This document shows positions 1-8,354 of a DNA stretch of 64,000 nt, piece by piece. The DNA lies in the NCBI GenBank assembly GCA_026002835.1, contig BPGC01000006.1, forward strand, positions 37,540 to 101,539, written 5' to 3'. A program made the translations under genes and the position numbers. The notes beneath the pieces were generated by a model. The model was not told the DNA's origin, did no database searches, and worked only from the letters and a program-made list of their open reading frames with translations. The stretch comes from Candidatus Nitrosocaldaceae archaeon. Lineage in GTDB: Archaea; Thermoproteota; Nitrososphaeria; Nitrososphaerales; Nitrosocaldaceae. How positions within the stretch are numbered: the stretch's first letter is position 1; each line of letters starts with the position of its first letter.

Positions 1-443
1 TCTAGATACTTATCTATTATATCTTTAATAAACTCTGGATCTCTTAGATAATACTCCTTCATACCTATAGCATTCTTTACAATAATAATATCAGCATTTG
101 CCAACTTTTCTAGATGCCATGAGAGAGTAGAGAACGATCTTTTAATAGTTTTATGAAGTTCTTGGTATGTAGCAGCTCTATGCTTCAGAAGATACTTTAC
201 TATATTTAATCTTACTTCATCTTTTAGTATGCTTATAACTTCTGCTGTATAATCATCTACATTGACAGGAAATAGCCTAGTTGAGCCAGCATCTCTTCTA
301 ATCCTAACTATACCTTCTTTAGATAATACATCTATATGATAACTTAGAGTTCCATTAGGCATATTTATTACTCTTTGTAACTCTTTATATCTAATCCCAG
401 GAAGTTTGTTAACGATATTAACAATAACATTCCTTGCATTCAT
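1..443 (-). CDS. Winged-helix transcriptional regulator (partial, runs off window)
   Basis: The frame reads from an ATG at 443 to the left edge without a stop, giving 147 codons. Two winged-helix-like segments are visible. The first, about residues 8-58, contains a recognition-helix-like stretch MPNGTLSYHIDVLSKEGI. The second, about residues 75-125, contains FSTLSWHLEKLANADII. Tandem ArsR-like wings of this kind are common in Nitrososphaerota. The start codon overlaps the stop of the upstream membrane-protein gene (TGATG), so the two are co-transcribed and probably translationally coupled. The membrane partner suggests control linked to the cell envelope, which is inference. The 3' part lies outside the window, so any ligand domain is unseen. 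Confidence 0.75.
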   Translation of the reverse strand, partial: MNARNVIVNIVNKLPGIRYKELQRVINMPNGTLSYHIDVLSKEGIVRIRRDAGSTRLFPVNVDDYTAEVISILKDEVRLNIVKYLLKHRAATYQELHKTIKRSFSTLSWHLEKLANADIIIVKNAIGMKEYYLRDPEFIKDIIDKYL

Positions 444-841
444 CAATTAACACCTCGCAGAGTTGCTATTACTAATAACATAAGTATATAAACTCCAAAT
501 ATATGAGGCAACTCCATGTTTAATACACTCAATTCAGATATATCTAACTGTAGCCAAGCATATATGAGGTTTATACTCTCCATTATTACAAAGCCCATAA
601 ACCCAAATGCTAAAAGCATAAACCTAGATATCTTTACTCTTCTATATGCTGCTACTGCTACTACTATTAGAAATCCAGATAATATCAATCCAATAGTATG
701 GAGTATTGTATGAGGAATTATAAATCCATTGATCCTTATGATACTTCCTAACAAGAATACGATCATAACTCCTAATGCAAGCGCTATGATCAATGTATCC
801 CGTTTAGTTACTTGCATCATATATAGAATAATATCAATCAT
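443..841 (-). CDS. Small membrane protein paired with winged-helix regulator
   Basis: A 132-residue protein with four predicted hydrophobic helices, at about residues 16-35, 41-64, 72-93 and 108-128. It has no metal or redox motif that I recognise. The stop codon overlaps the start of the winged-helix gene, so the two form a tight regulator/membrane pair. The start at 841 is an ATG; an in-frame Met pair at residues 8-9 (about 820) is an alternative. The gene is divergent from the membrane protein at 945, with 103 nt between them. Family not recognised. Confidence 0.6.
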   Translation of the reverse strand: MIDIILYMMQVTKRDTLIIALALGVMIVFLLGSIIRINGFIIPHTILHTIGLILSGFLIVVAVAAYRRVKISRFMLLAFGFMGFVIMESINLIYAWLQLDISELSVLNMELPHIFGVYILMLLVIATLRGVN

Positions 842-944
842 AGTATTAATATTATATGGTACAATTATCGAAATATTAACAGTTAAAGAGTATCTTGTAG
901 TATTAAAGATATAATCTAAATATATTGACTGTTATAAATAACAT

Positions 945-1424
945 ATGCATATAAATAGAAAAGGATTGATTAAAGGTTTATTAGTTGGTATAATGAGCAT
1001 ATTAACATATCTATTTATCGTAGTTATAACAACACCAGCATTAACTGCAGTAGATGCTATAACCGCTGCAATAAAGGCTAATACTATAATAGTTGTTAGT
1101 ATAGGCATTGGAGTTGGAGTGCAGATGTATATAGCAGAGTATGCAAAATCTTTAGGATGCTCGATTAATGCTAGAAGAGGCAATAGTGGAACTGTATTAA
1201 GTGGGTTCTTCTCCTTCTTTGCATTAGTGCCATTAGGCTGCTGTGGAACTATACTATACATGCTATCCTTTCTGCCAACAATAATTGGTGCTGGTGCATC
1301 TGCTGTGCTAATTGAGTATAGTCAACCATTAGCATATCTAGGATTAGGAGTTATGTTTGCCTTTAATCTAATGGCATATCTAAGATTGAAGAAGCAGTTA
1401 AAAGGCAAAAAATTGGTTATGTAA
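945..1424 (+). CDS. Conserved membrane protein with paired cysteines
   Basis: A 159-residue protein with about four transmembrane helices, at residues 10-32, 47-66, 84-108 and 124-147. The loop before helix 3 carries a Cys (SLGCSINARRGN), and helix 3 contains a vicinal pair (VPLGCCGTILY). These could bind a metal or act in redox chemistry, but that is inference. A TATA-like TAAATATA at about 917-924 sits about 25 nt before the ATG, consistent with a leaderless mRNA. The 3' end overlaps the convergent CBS gene by 8 nt. Function unknown. Confidence 0.6.
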   Translation: MHINRKGLIKGLLVGIMSILTYLFIVVITTPALTAVDAITAAIKANTIIVVSIGIGVGVQMYIAEYAKSLGCSINARRGNSGTVLSGFFSFFALVPLGCCGTILYMLSFLPTIIGAGASAVLIEYSQPLAYLGLGVMFAFNLMAYLRLKKQLKGKKLVM

Positions 1425-1872
1425 GGTTCAACTCTTCTAGATACTTGAACCTAGCCATAGCCATTAACATACCATCTGGTTCTTTCTTCTCTTTGATCAT
1501 TGCTTTAACGAAATCTGTTGATGTTATTATACCAACAAGATTATCATTCTCTACAACTGGTAATCTCCTTATACCATTCTCATACATAACTTTAGCAGCT
1601 GCTTCAACCGTAGCCTCTGGACCAATTGTTATTAAAGGAGTACTCATAGCATCTTTAACTTTAGTCTCGTTGACATCTCTAGCCTCAGCAACTACTCTTC
1701 TAACTATATCTCGCTCAGTTATTATCCCAACTGGTTTCCTATTATCTAGAACAACTAGGCTTCCTCTACCTCGCTCTTTCATGATATTTGCAGCATATTG
1801 AATACTCAAACCTTGTTCAACAGTATCTATAGGAGCTTCGGTCATTATCTCGCTTACACGCTTTAATTGCAT
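1417..1872 (-). CDS. CBS-domain pair protein
   Basis: A 151-residue soluble protein made almost entirely of two CBS motifs, at about residues 8-62 and 72-127. Each has the usual pattern: a GIITERDIVRRV or GIITSTDFVKAM segment following a (K)PVG or DNLVG turn. CBS pairs (Bateman modules) bind adenosine nucleotides or S-adenosylmethionine and act as energy or ligand sensors. No catalytic domain is attached, so this may be a free regulatory subunit with an unknown partner. It is transcribed alone and is convergent with the membrane protein at 945. Confidence 0.8.
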   Translation of the reverse strand: MQLKRVSEIMTEAPIDTVEQGLSIQYAANIMKERGRGSLVVLDNRKPVGIITERDIVRRVVAEARDVNETKVKDAMSTPLITIGPEATVEAAAKVMYENGIRRLPVVENDNLVGIITSTDFVKAMIKEKKEPDGMLMAMARFKYLEELNLT

Positions 1873-1944
1873 GTTTTAAGTACTAATAACTTACTTAAAT
1901 GCTTTCTTGCATATATTAATAATTTATAAAAATAATAATGAAGG

Positions 1945-2475
1945 TTACATGCCTTCCATTGATCCGTGATCCATAGATTCATGACCTTCTATTGGTTCTC
2001 CTAAGCCATGGACATGTATCGTCATTGAAGCTTCTGGACCAAGTCTTACCCATTTATCACTATTATTTATCAATGCTATATCGGTAATCTCCATTCCTTC
2101 TTCCGGTGGAAGATCTACATGATATAAGCACATCTTTCCATGCTCAGACATATGATGGATCATATTCTCCATACTCAATTTTATAAACTCCATCTCAGGT
2201 GCAACGCCTATAGCTAACTCAACTGGTGCAACTCCTTCATCATTACAATCTACATTTATCGCTATATGCCCAGAGGTTATTGGCATCGGAGTTGTATCAT
2301 AAAGCATTATAAACTGATTTGGTCTAATCCTTTGATAATCTAGTAATATTGTCTCACTATCATGGGAAGTATGCTCCATCTGTGCAGTTGTTATAGTAGA
2401 GAATGTACTTACAGTTACTGTTGTTCCTAAAACTGCTATTGCAAGTAATGCAATTATGACTTTATTTACCTTCAT
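1945..2475 (-). CDS. Exported His/Met-rich protein, possible copper binder
   Basis: A 176-residue protein with an N-terminal signal sequence or anchor (hydrophobic residues 5-21) followed by an extracytoplasmic domain. The mature protein is rich in His and Met: HTSHDSE near the start, MENMIHHMSEHGKMCLYH in the middle, and a tail of HESMDHGSMEGM. Met/His clusters of this type are typical of extracytoplasmic Cu(I)/Cu(II)-binding proteins, but no named family is recognised and metal binding is inferred. It is a monocistronic gene divergent from the S13-S4 operon. Confidence 0.6.
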   Translation of the reverse strand: MKVNKVIIALLAIAVLGTTVTVSTFSTITTAQMEHTSHDSETILLDYQRIRPNQFIMLYDTTPMPITSGHIAINVDCNDEGVAPVELAIGVAPEMEFIKLSMENMIHHMSEHGKMCLYHVDLPPEEGMEITDIALINNSDKWVRLGPEASMTIHVHGLGEPIEGHESMDHGSMEGM

Positions 2476-2576
2476 ATCTTACATTAGAAATCTGATAGTA
2501 TTATATTTTATGGTACAACAATAGAAATTATTAAGAATATTTCGATGAGTGTACTATTCTTTTTATTAACATATAG

Positions 2577-2585
2577 TTTTTATTA
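2577..2585 (+). promoter_or_regulatory. TATA-like box of the S13-S4 operon
   Basis: TTTTTATTA is centred about 29 nt upstream of the TTG start of rps13. This spacing puts the transcription start within a few bases of the start codon, so the operon mRNA is probably leaderless. It supports the TTG at 2610, since there is no upstream ATG between the box and the gene. Confidence 0.5.
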
Positions 2586-2609
2586 GAGTACAATAAATTA
2601 TCAATAGAA

Positions 2610-3077
2610 TTGTCAGAGCAAGAGTTTAGACATATAGTTAGAATAGCTGGTAAGGATGTTGATGGTAGCAAAAAGCTAGTAGTAGCATTAAGCGAGATAA
2701 GAGGTATAGGTTATAATCTAGCACAATTATTACTTCAGCAGTTAAATATAGATCCAAATACAAGGACTGGATATGTTAAAGAGGAAGATGTTGCTAATAT
2801 TGAAGAAGCGTTGAAAGACCCAACTAGAGTTAATATACCAGTATGGTATCTAAATAGAAGAAAAGATATAGAGACTGGTAAAGATATACATCTGATAACT
2901 TCAGATCTAGATATGACGCTTAGGAATGATCTTGAGAGAGAGAAAGTAACACAGAGTTGGAGAGGAATAAGGCATATGTATGGTTTAAAGGTTAGAGGGC
3001 AGAGAACAAGAACTACTGGAAGAAGGAGAGGAGGAACTATAGGAGTTAGGAAAGGAGGTAAAGTTGGTCCAAAATAG
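2610..3077 (+). CDS. rps13: 30S ribosomal protein S13 (uS13)
   Basis: A 155-residue protein of normal archaeal S13 length. It begins with the family's [19 protein letters not shown] segment and the helix-two-turn-helix ([14 protein letters not shown]). It ends with the basic tail [20 protein letters not shown] that contacts rRNA and tRNA in the decoding head. Translation starts at a TTG 29 nt from a TATA-like box. It is followed 8 nt later by rps4, the standard archaeal order. The usual next genes (rps11, then RNA polymerase subunit D) are absent here. Confidence 0.97.
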   Translation: MSEQEFRHIVRIAGKDVDGSKKLVVALSEIRGIGYNLAQLLLQQLNIDPNTRTGYVKEEDVANIEEALKDPTRVNIPVWYLNRRKDIETGKDIHLITSDLDMTLRNDLEREKVTQSWRGIRHMYGLKVRGQRTRTTGRRRGGTIGVRKGGKVGPK

Positions 3078-3085
3078 GTGATTAG

Positions 3086-3571
3086 ATGGGAGATCCTAAA
3101 AAACCGAGAAAATTATATAGAAAACCAAAAAGACCATGGAACCCTGAGCAACTTATGAGTGAGTTGGAATTGTTAGGAAATTATGGTTTAAGGAATAAGA
3201 GAGAATTATGGAAAGCAGAAACTGAATTATCAAGGATAAGAAAGATGGCTAGAACATTATTAGCCTTACCAGAAGAGGTTAGAGTTGATAAAGAGAAAGA
3301 GTTGTTAAGATCGTTGGATAGATTAGGATTAGTAAGCGAGGATGCTACTTTGGATGATGTATTAAGCCTTAAGGTTGAAGATATACTCGAGAGAAGGCTA
3401 CAAACTATAGTGATGAGAAAGTATAATGTTACACCTAATCATGCAAGACAGTTAGTAGTTCATAAACATGTTATGCTTGGAGATAGAATAGTAAACATAC
3501 CTGGTTATCTAGTAAAGAGAGAGGAAGAAGCAAAGATCAATGTTAGAGAGAAAGCCCCAGTGCCACAATAA
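3086..3571 (+). CDS. rps4: 30S ribosomal protein S4 (uS4)
   Basis: A 161-residue archaeal S4, a primary 16S rRNA-binding protein. The N-terminal MGDPKKPRKLYRKPKRPW and the helical LLGNYGLRNKRELWKAE match the family. The C-terminal half holds the S4 RNA-binding domain (about residues 100-155: RRLQTIVMRK, then NHARQLVVHKHVMLGDR). A GGTGAT Shine-Dalgarno-like sequence at 3076-3081 precedes the ATG and overlaps the end of rps13, indicating translation as an internal cistron. Confidence 0.97.
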   Translation: MGDPKKPRKLYRKPKRPWNPEQLMSELELLGNYGLRNKRELWKAETELSRIRKMARTLLALPEEVRVDKEKELLRSLDRLGLVSEDATLDDVLSLKVEDILERRLQTIVMRKYNVTPNHARQLVVHKHVMLGDRIVNIPGYLVKREEEAKINVREKAPVPQ

Positions 3572-3591
3572 GTAAAGATAAATCTATCTAT

Positions 3592-3963
3592 TTGCTAACA
3601 AGAATTGATTCTAACGCTTTTTACTTTTATCTTCGTCAATTTAACATGAATCAGAACATAGCTAATATGCTCAATAACATGGTTAAGGATTTGCAAGATG
3701 GATTATTACCAGAGGTAATTGCAGAATGGTATGATATAATAATTAATAAGGCTAGGGATCTTGCTCCACCTCATCTAAAGGATAAGATAAATGTTGAGCA
3801 AGATGAATTGCTACCCATAAGATTCAAACTAGATCTATCAAAACGAGCAGTTCCATTTGTAGTAACTGCCATTGAAGAAAGTATGCAATCGATGCCATAT
3901 TCTACTAGATTATACTTCGAGAAAGTTAAAGAGCTGATAATAAAAGAGTTTAGGAATGGCTAA
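3592..3963 (+). CDS. Conserved protein of unknown function downstream of rps4
   Basis: A 123-residue mostly helical protein without signal or membrane segments. It occupies the place where rps11 is normally found, 20 nt after rps4, so it is probably co-transcribed with the ribosomal genes. The long frame opens with a TTG at 3592; an ATG at 3646 would give 105 residues and keep the more conserved-looking part, which ends in SMPYSTRLYFEKVKELIIKE. I recognise no family. The 3' end overlaps the convergent CobT-like gene by 14 nt. Confidence 0.6.
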   Translation: MLTRIDSNAFYFYLRQFNMNQNIANMLNNMVKDLQDGLLPEVIAEWYDIIINKARDLAPPHLKDKINVEQDELLPIRFKLDLSKRAVPFVVTAIEESMQSMPYSTRLYFEKVKELIIKEFRNG

Positions 3964-5023
3964 TACAGATATCATACTCTCTCTCAATCATATCTAACAA
4001 ATTATCAATTCTTAGCGATGCTGCTATGGATGCTCCACCAGCACCTGCTCCTTCCTTAACAAACCCATTAGCATATGCCTTCAAACCATCTTTGCTAGAT
4101 CTATCAAGCATAGGATCTATTGTTATTATAGGAGTATCATATATCTCTTTTATAAGATCTATTAGGTTTGAGTTCTTATCATCTATTATATACCTAGTAG
4201 TTCCTATTGATATATTTGGTAATGCTGAATAATCTAAACTCTTAATCAACGATAACACAGCAGCCATTTGTGTTCCCCCAGCAAGCATAACTTTACTCTT
4301 TTTAGATAAACCTATAGCTATACCTGCTACAGTTATCATCATAGCATCTCCTAACTTCGCTACAGCATCTAACGGCTTATCTCTTAATGCGCCAACAGTA
4401 ACATCTGCCCTTTTCATAGCATTATCAACTACTCTAATCTTCAAATCATGAGGATTCTCTGGCATGCTACTACTAACTTTAAACTTGGCATCTATGCCCA
4501 TAGATAATAATACTGCTAATGCAGTTGTCGTTCCTCCTGGTATACTTTCTCCTATTATTACAAACTCTCTTAACTTGCTTATAGTTCTGCCTAGTTCTAT
4601 ACTATTACTATATATTTTATCAACTAGCTTTCTATCCAACGCATCTTCGTTCTCAATATTCTTTGATGGAATTGCATCTATGCTTATATATGGCATATTA
4701 GGTTTTACTTTACTTCCAGCATCTACTACTAGCATTGGTATATCTGCTGCTTTAAGTGCTGCTCTTGTCAATAATGCTGGAGTAGGCTTACCATCTGGAG
4801 TAGCTGGGATAGTATCAATACATCTGCAATAACCATAATGTATAAACTCAGCATCTGCTGGAGGAGTATATTTTATCAACTCTTTAACTGCTCCAGCTAT
4901 TGTAATACCATCTATCTCTGAGGTTTCTGTATATGATATTGCTAATAAGAATAATGGATCTATATGCTTTAATAAATCTATGAACTCTCTTCCTTTATCT
5001 TCATTATATGCTAGTTTTATCAT
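3950..5023 (-). CDS. cobT: Archaeal CobT-like phosphoribosyltransferase (UPF0284)
   Basis: A 357-residue protein of the archaeal CobT-like family related to nicotinate-nucleotide:dimethylbenzimidazole phosphoribosyltransferase, which activates the lower base of cobalamin as the alpha-ribotide. Visible hallmarks are the central IIGESIPGGTTTALAVLLSMG, GDAMMITVAGIAIGLSK, MLAGGTQMAAVLSLIK and the glycine-rich C-terminal KEGAGAGGASIAASL. Length fits the family. The gene is last in an operon with nnrE and a metallo-hydrolase (1-nt spacing to the latter). It supplies a step missing from the cob operon at 26.6-31.3 kb. The substrate base is not evident from sequence. Confidence 0.8.
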   Translation of the reverse strand: MIKLAYNEDKGREFIDLLKHIDPLFLLAISYTETSEIDGITIAGAVKELIKYTPPADAEFIHYGYCRCIDTIPATPDGKPTPALLTRAALKAADIPMLVVDAGSKVKPNMPYISIDAIPSKNIENEDALDRKLVDKIYSNSIELGRTISKLREFVIIGESIPGGTTTALAVLLSMGIDAKFKVSSSMPENPHDLKIRVVDNAMKRADVTVGALRDKPLDAVAKLGDAMMITVAGIAIGLSKKSKVMLAGGTQMAAVLSLIKSLDYSALPNISIGTTRYIIDDKNSNLIDLIKEIYDTPIITIDPMLDRSSKDGLKAYANGFVKEGAGAGGASIAASLRIDNLLDMIEREYDICISHS

Positions 5024-5024
5024 A

Positions 5025-5633
5025 TCAATCGCCCATCTTCATAAATGCTATGAACTCTTCTCTACTTTTAGGCTTGAATACCATACTATTTCTCTTCTCC
5101 TCTCCTATAGTAGAATAAGGCTTTATGCCATAATCATGACCAGGATATATAGTTATATCATCATCCAACTTTGCTAATCTTTGTAGACTATCATATAACT
5201 CTCCCGCATCTCCTCCTGGAAGATCAGTTCTACCACAATTGCCAACGAATAATGTATCACCAGTAAACAATATCTTATCTGTTAATAGGCATATGCTATC
5301 TTTAGTATGTCCAGGAGTGTACAATACCTTGATCTCAGTATCGTTTAATCTTATTACTGATCCTTCGTCAAGTTCTATATCTTTCTCTAATGGAGAGTTC
5401 TTATGCATAGCTATCTTTGCATTTGTTAAAGCTTTTAACTGCTCATTTCCTAGAGTATGATCAAAGTGCGAATGTGTATTTATTATATATACTAGTGTTA
5501 GATTATGCTTCTTTAACAAGTTCAATACCTTCTCAAGATCCCATGAAGGATCGATCACTATAGCTTTATTGCCATCTGCTAGTATGTATGTAAAGTTTGC
5601 CATATGTCCTACTAATATCTGTTCAAGTATCAT
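5025..5633 (-). CDS. Metallo-beta-lactamase-fold hydrolase (glyoxalase II-like)
   Basis: A 202-residue single-domain MBL protein. The metal-binding HxHxDH motif is present (NTHSHFDHTLG, about residue 54), as are the second-site aspartate/histidine segments LFTGDTLFVGNCGRTDLPGGD and IYPGHDYG. The pattern resembles hydroxyacylglutathione hydrolases and persulfide-dioxygenase-like proteins. As archaea of this type lack glutathione, the substrate is probably another thioester or acyl compound. It starts inside the end of nnrE (11-nt overlap) and ends 1 nt before cobT, so the three are one operon. Confidence 0.85.
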   Translation of the reverse strand: MILEQILVGHMANFTYILADGNKAIVIDPSWDLEKVLNLLKKHNLTLVYIINTHSHFDHTLGNEQLKALTNAKIAMHKNSPLEKDIELDEGSVIRLNDTEIKVLYTPGHTKDSICLLTDKILFTGDTLFVGNCGRTDLPGGDAGELYDSLQRLAKLDDDITIYPGHDYGIKPYSTIGEEKRNSMVFKPKSREEFIAFMKMGD

Positions 5634-6282
5634 CCTTATCAGCCTCTGGTGGTATTCCTATATGACATATTATTATCTTACCACACGCATTGCTCTTCAA
5701 CAATCCATGTTTAGCCTTATGAAAAGTTATTGTAACATCTGCTTTTACACATTTATCTAATATCATACCAGTATCAGGATCCAATCCAGATGGAACATCA
5801 ACTGCTACTTTATATGCACTTGAATCATTGATCAGATCTATTATAGTAGCATGAGGTTCTCTTATCTTTCCTTTTATGCCTATTCCAAATATACCATCTA
5901 TTATTATATCTGCTTCCTTTATTACATTGATTAACTTTTCATTAACCTCTTTTACATTCAGTAGTTCTATACTTTTGTTCATCTTTTCTAATATGGAATA
6001 GTTCGTTCTTGCTTCATTAGTCTTTATATCTGCTTTTTCTCCTAATAATATAACATATGGTTTTGTGTATCTTGCTAGATGCCTTGAAGCTACTAGAGCA
6101 TCTCCTCCATTATTACCAGTTCCAGCTATAGCAACTACTCTTTTATTATTAAGATCAAAATTATCTATTATATGCCTAGCAACTCCATTACCAGCATTCT
6201 CCATCATAAATATTCTAAGCATGCCCATTCTATGGGCATTCTCCTCTATCTCATACATAGTTTTTGTGCTTATTGCTTCCAT
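5623..6282 (-). CDS. nnrE: NAD(P)HX epimerase (YjeF N-terminal domain only)
   Basis: A 219-residue protein matching the YjeF N-terminal domain. This repairs hydrated NADH/NADPH by epimerising the R-hydrate so that the partner dehydratase can act. The nucleotide-binding GTGNNGGDALVASRHL (about residue 55) and the catalytic IIIDGIFGIGIKG and VDVPSGLDPDTG segments are clear. In most prokaryotes this domain is fused to the ADP-dependent dehydratase NnrD. Here the C-terminal domain is absent and the next gene is unrelated. It is the first gene of a three-gene operon. Confidence 0.85.
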   Translation of the reverse strand: MEAISTKTMYEIEENAHRMGMLRIFMMENAGNGVARHIIDNFDLNNKRVVAIAGTGNNGGDALVASRHLARYTKPYVILLGEKADIKTNEARTNYSILEKMNKSIELLNVKEVNEKLINVIKEADIIIDGIFGIGIKGKIREPHATIIDLINDSSAYKVAVDVPSGLDPDTGMILDKCVKADVTITFHKAKHGLLKSNACGKIIICHIGIPPEADKDDT

Positions 6283-6333
6283 ACATGGAGTTAGATGATA
6301 ACTATTTATTAATAGTATTGCTAATAAGCAAAT

Positions 6334-7428
6334 ATGATAGTTATTCTTGGTGGAGGGTTTGGAGGTTTATCAGCTGCTAGAGAGTTGAGGAGGTTAACAG
6401 ATGAGGAGATAATAGTGATTGATAAGAAGGAGAAATTCTCAGTAGGCATGGCTAACCTCTGGCTTATGATTGGTGAAAGAGAAAAACCGAAAGAGAAAGA
6501 GTTGAGAAGATTAGAAGGTAAAGGAATAAAGTTCCTTAATGAAGAGGTTATCAGCATAGATGTAAAGAGGAAGATAATAAAGACTAGGAATAGAGAATTA
6601 GGAGCAGATTATATAGTAATAGCATTAGGAGCAGAGATGGATTTAGATGCTATAGAAGGATTTAGAAGCAATGCATTGAATCTATATGATAGCATAGACG
6701 CTATGAAGATATACAAAAGATTAAAGAATATGAAAGAAGGTAAAGTTGCAGTTCTAATAACAAGTACACCATTCAAATGTCCACCAGCACCTTATGAGGC
6801 TGCCCTTCTTTTAGATTCATACTTTAGAAAGAGAGGTATAAGAGATGATATAGAGATTGCATTATATACTCCAGAACCTCATCCAGTTCCAGTTGCTGGT
6901 AGAGATGTTAGTAATATAATAAAGAATATGCTAGAAGATAGGAAGATAGTGTATAACCCTAATTCAATTGTAGAAAAGATAGAAGATAGAAAGATGATAT
7001 TTAATGATAGAAATGCTGAATATGATCTATTAATAGGGATTCCAGTCCATAAAGCCCCAAAGATTCTAGAGGATACAGGTTTATTATCATCTGGATGGAT
7101 AAAAGTCAATCCTAAAAGTTTAGAGACTGAATATGAAGGCATATATGCAATAGGAGATGTTACAATTGTAAATAATAATGGAATAACTCTACCAAAAGCT
7201 GGAACTTTTGCTGAAAGAGAAGGTATAGTAGTAGCAAATAATATAAAATCTAATTATAAAGAGTATGATGGTTATGGCTACTGCTATATAGATGTTGGGG
7301 ATGGTAAAGCGGCATTGGCAGAAGGACATTTTTATGATAAGCCTCCTAGAGTTGAATTGAAGGAAGCATCTGAGTATTATAAACAGCAGATGATAGAATT
7401 TGAGAGAGAAAGGTTAGATATGTTATAA
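6334..7428 (+). CDS. FAD-dependent pyridine nucleotide-disulphide family oxidoreductase
   Basis: A 364-residue flavoprotein of the type-II NADH dehydrogenase / sulphide:quinone oxidoreductase superfamily. The FAD-binding dinucleotide fold begins the protein (VILGGGFGGLSAAREL), and the second FAD motif is near the C terminus (YEGIYAIGDVTIV). The middle carries TSTPFKCPPAPYEAALLLD, a signature seen in flavocytochrome-c and SQR-like proteins. A single Cys is seen there, and the paired redox cysteines of bona fide SQR are not obvious, so the electron donor is open. It is a single gene, divergent from nnrE. Confidence 0.8.
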   Translation: MIVILGGGFGGLSAARELRRLTDEEIIVIDKKEKFSVGMANLWLMIGEREKPKEKELRRLEGKGIKFLNEEVISIDVKRKIIKTRNRELGADYIVIALGAEMDLDAIEGFRSNALNLYDSIDAMKIYKRLKNMKEGKVAVLITSTPFKCPPAPYEAALLLDSYFRKRGIRDDIEIALYTPEPHPVPVAGRDVSNIIKNMLEDRKIVYNPNSIVEKIEDRKMIFNDRNAEYDLLIGIPVHKAPKILEDTGLLSSGWIKVNPKSLETEYEGIYAIGDVTIVNNNGITLPKAGTFAEREGIVVANNIKSNYKEYDGYGYCYIDVGDGKAALAEGHFYDKPPRVELKEASEYYKQQMIEFERERLDML

Positions 7429-7440
7429 AAAATAAAAGAA

Positions 7441-7566
7441 TTATCCTTTTTCTTCAATAACAATCTCTGGTTTCTCGAGTTCTGGTTTACAGTTTTTGAT
7501 GTGCTCATAGTATTCATCGAAGTATAATACCTCTCCACAGATCTCGCATTTTACTGCGTGGCACAT
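7441..7566 (-). CDS. Small C2HC zinc-finger protein (41 aa)
   Basis: A 41-codon frame with an ATG at 7566 and a TAA at 7441. The product contains CEICGEVLYFDEYYEHIKNC, a C-x2-C ... H-x4-C zinc finger, followed by a short acidic proline-containing tail. The start lies near a run (GTATATATTAC) that could provide a promoter on this strand. The zinc ligands, clean start and stop, and lack of any other gene in the gap support a real small gene. Role unknown; such micro zinc fingers in archaea are often nucleic-acid or protein adaptors. Confidence 0.6.
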   Translation of the reverse strand: MCHAVKCEICGEVLYFDEYYEHIKNCKPELEKPEIVIEEKG

Positions 7567-7634
7567 GGTATATATTACTCATAACTACCTTAAATCTTTT
7601 ATAGAGTCATTAAGCATGGTTTAATGGTGAGAAG

Positions 7635-7907
7635 ATGAGTAAGAAACAGCAAGAGAATCTAGAAAGGTTGAAACAAGCTATAGATACGCTAGAGAGTGTA
7701 GCAAGTAATCCTACTACTCCAAGGAATATAAGGAATGCAGTTAAAGAGATAGTAAAATCGCTTAATGATGAAAGTCTAAGCCCAGCTGTAAGAGCAGCTA
7801 ACGCAATAAGCATATTAGATGATCTGACACAAGATCCTAACATGTCATCACATATTAGAGTAATACTATGGCAAGCTGTATCCACATTAGAAGGTATAAG
7901 AGAATGA
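7635..7907 (+). CDS. UPF0147 family protein
   Basis: A 90-residue all-helical protein matching the archaeal UPF0147 family: TLESVASNPTTPRNIRNAVK followed by SLSPAVRAANAISILDDLTQD and the C-terminal HIRVILWQAVSTLEGI. The family is conserved across archaea, but its function is not established. A GGTGA Shine-Dalgarno-like sequence lies 7-8 nt before the ATG, so this mRNA has a short leader. It is a single gene. Confidence 0.9.
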   Translation: MSKKQQENLERLKQAIDTLESVASNPTTPRNIRNAVKEIVKSLNDESLSPAVRAANAISILDDLTQDPNMSSHIRVILWQAVSTLEGIRE

Positions 7908-8009
7908 TAAAATAATTTATTAAGAATTAGATTTATTACAATACTATATTGTAAGATATTTAATTAAGATGGAATAAAATTTATAAGTACAATTTGCAGA
8001 TGAATAAAT

Positions 8010-8354
8010 ATGGAGACTGTAGAACTTAGCATAACATCAAGTAATTATAAGAGGGATAGCGAAGCTGTAAAATTGGCTCTTAAAGAGGTAGCAGCGCTAA
8101 CACATTCTTATGAAGATTTTGAGATTAGTGATGCTGAGTATACATTTGGTTGGTACTTCTTTACTGTTACTATAAACAAGAATCTTATAGTAAAATTGGC
8201 AAATCTATTAGGTAATGAGTTCTTGAAGATCAAAGGTAAGACTCATGAGAAGAGGTTTGTAAATTGGTTAGATGCTAAGATGAAGCGGGTAGGCTGCGAT
8301 GTTCATATAATGTTAAAAGAAGAGTTCATGAGTTCTAAATACGGATTATTCTAA
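8010..8354 (+). CDS. Conserved protein of unknown function
   Basis: A 114-residue alpha/beta protein with no signal or membrane segment. Notable stretches are FGWYFFTVTINKNLIVKLANLL and the basic KTHEKRFVNWLDAKMKRVGCD. I recognise no family. It overlaps the convergent thiamine-binding gene by 9 nt at the 3' ends. A TATA-like TTTATAA is located at about 7980-7986, 27 nt before the ATG. Confidence 0.55.
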   Translation: METVELSITSSNYKRDSEAVKLALKEVAALTHSYEDFEISDAEYTFGWYFFTVTINKNLIVKLANLLGNEFLKIKGKTHEKRFVNWLDAKMKRVGCDVHIMLKEEFMSSKYGLF

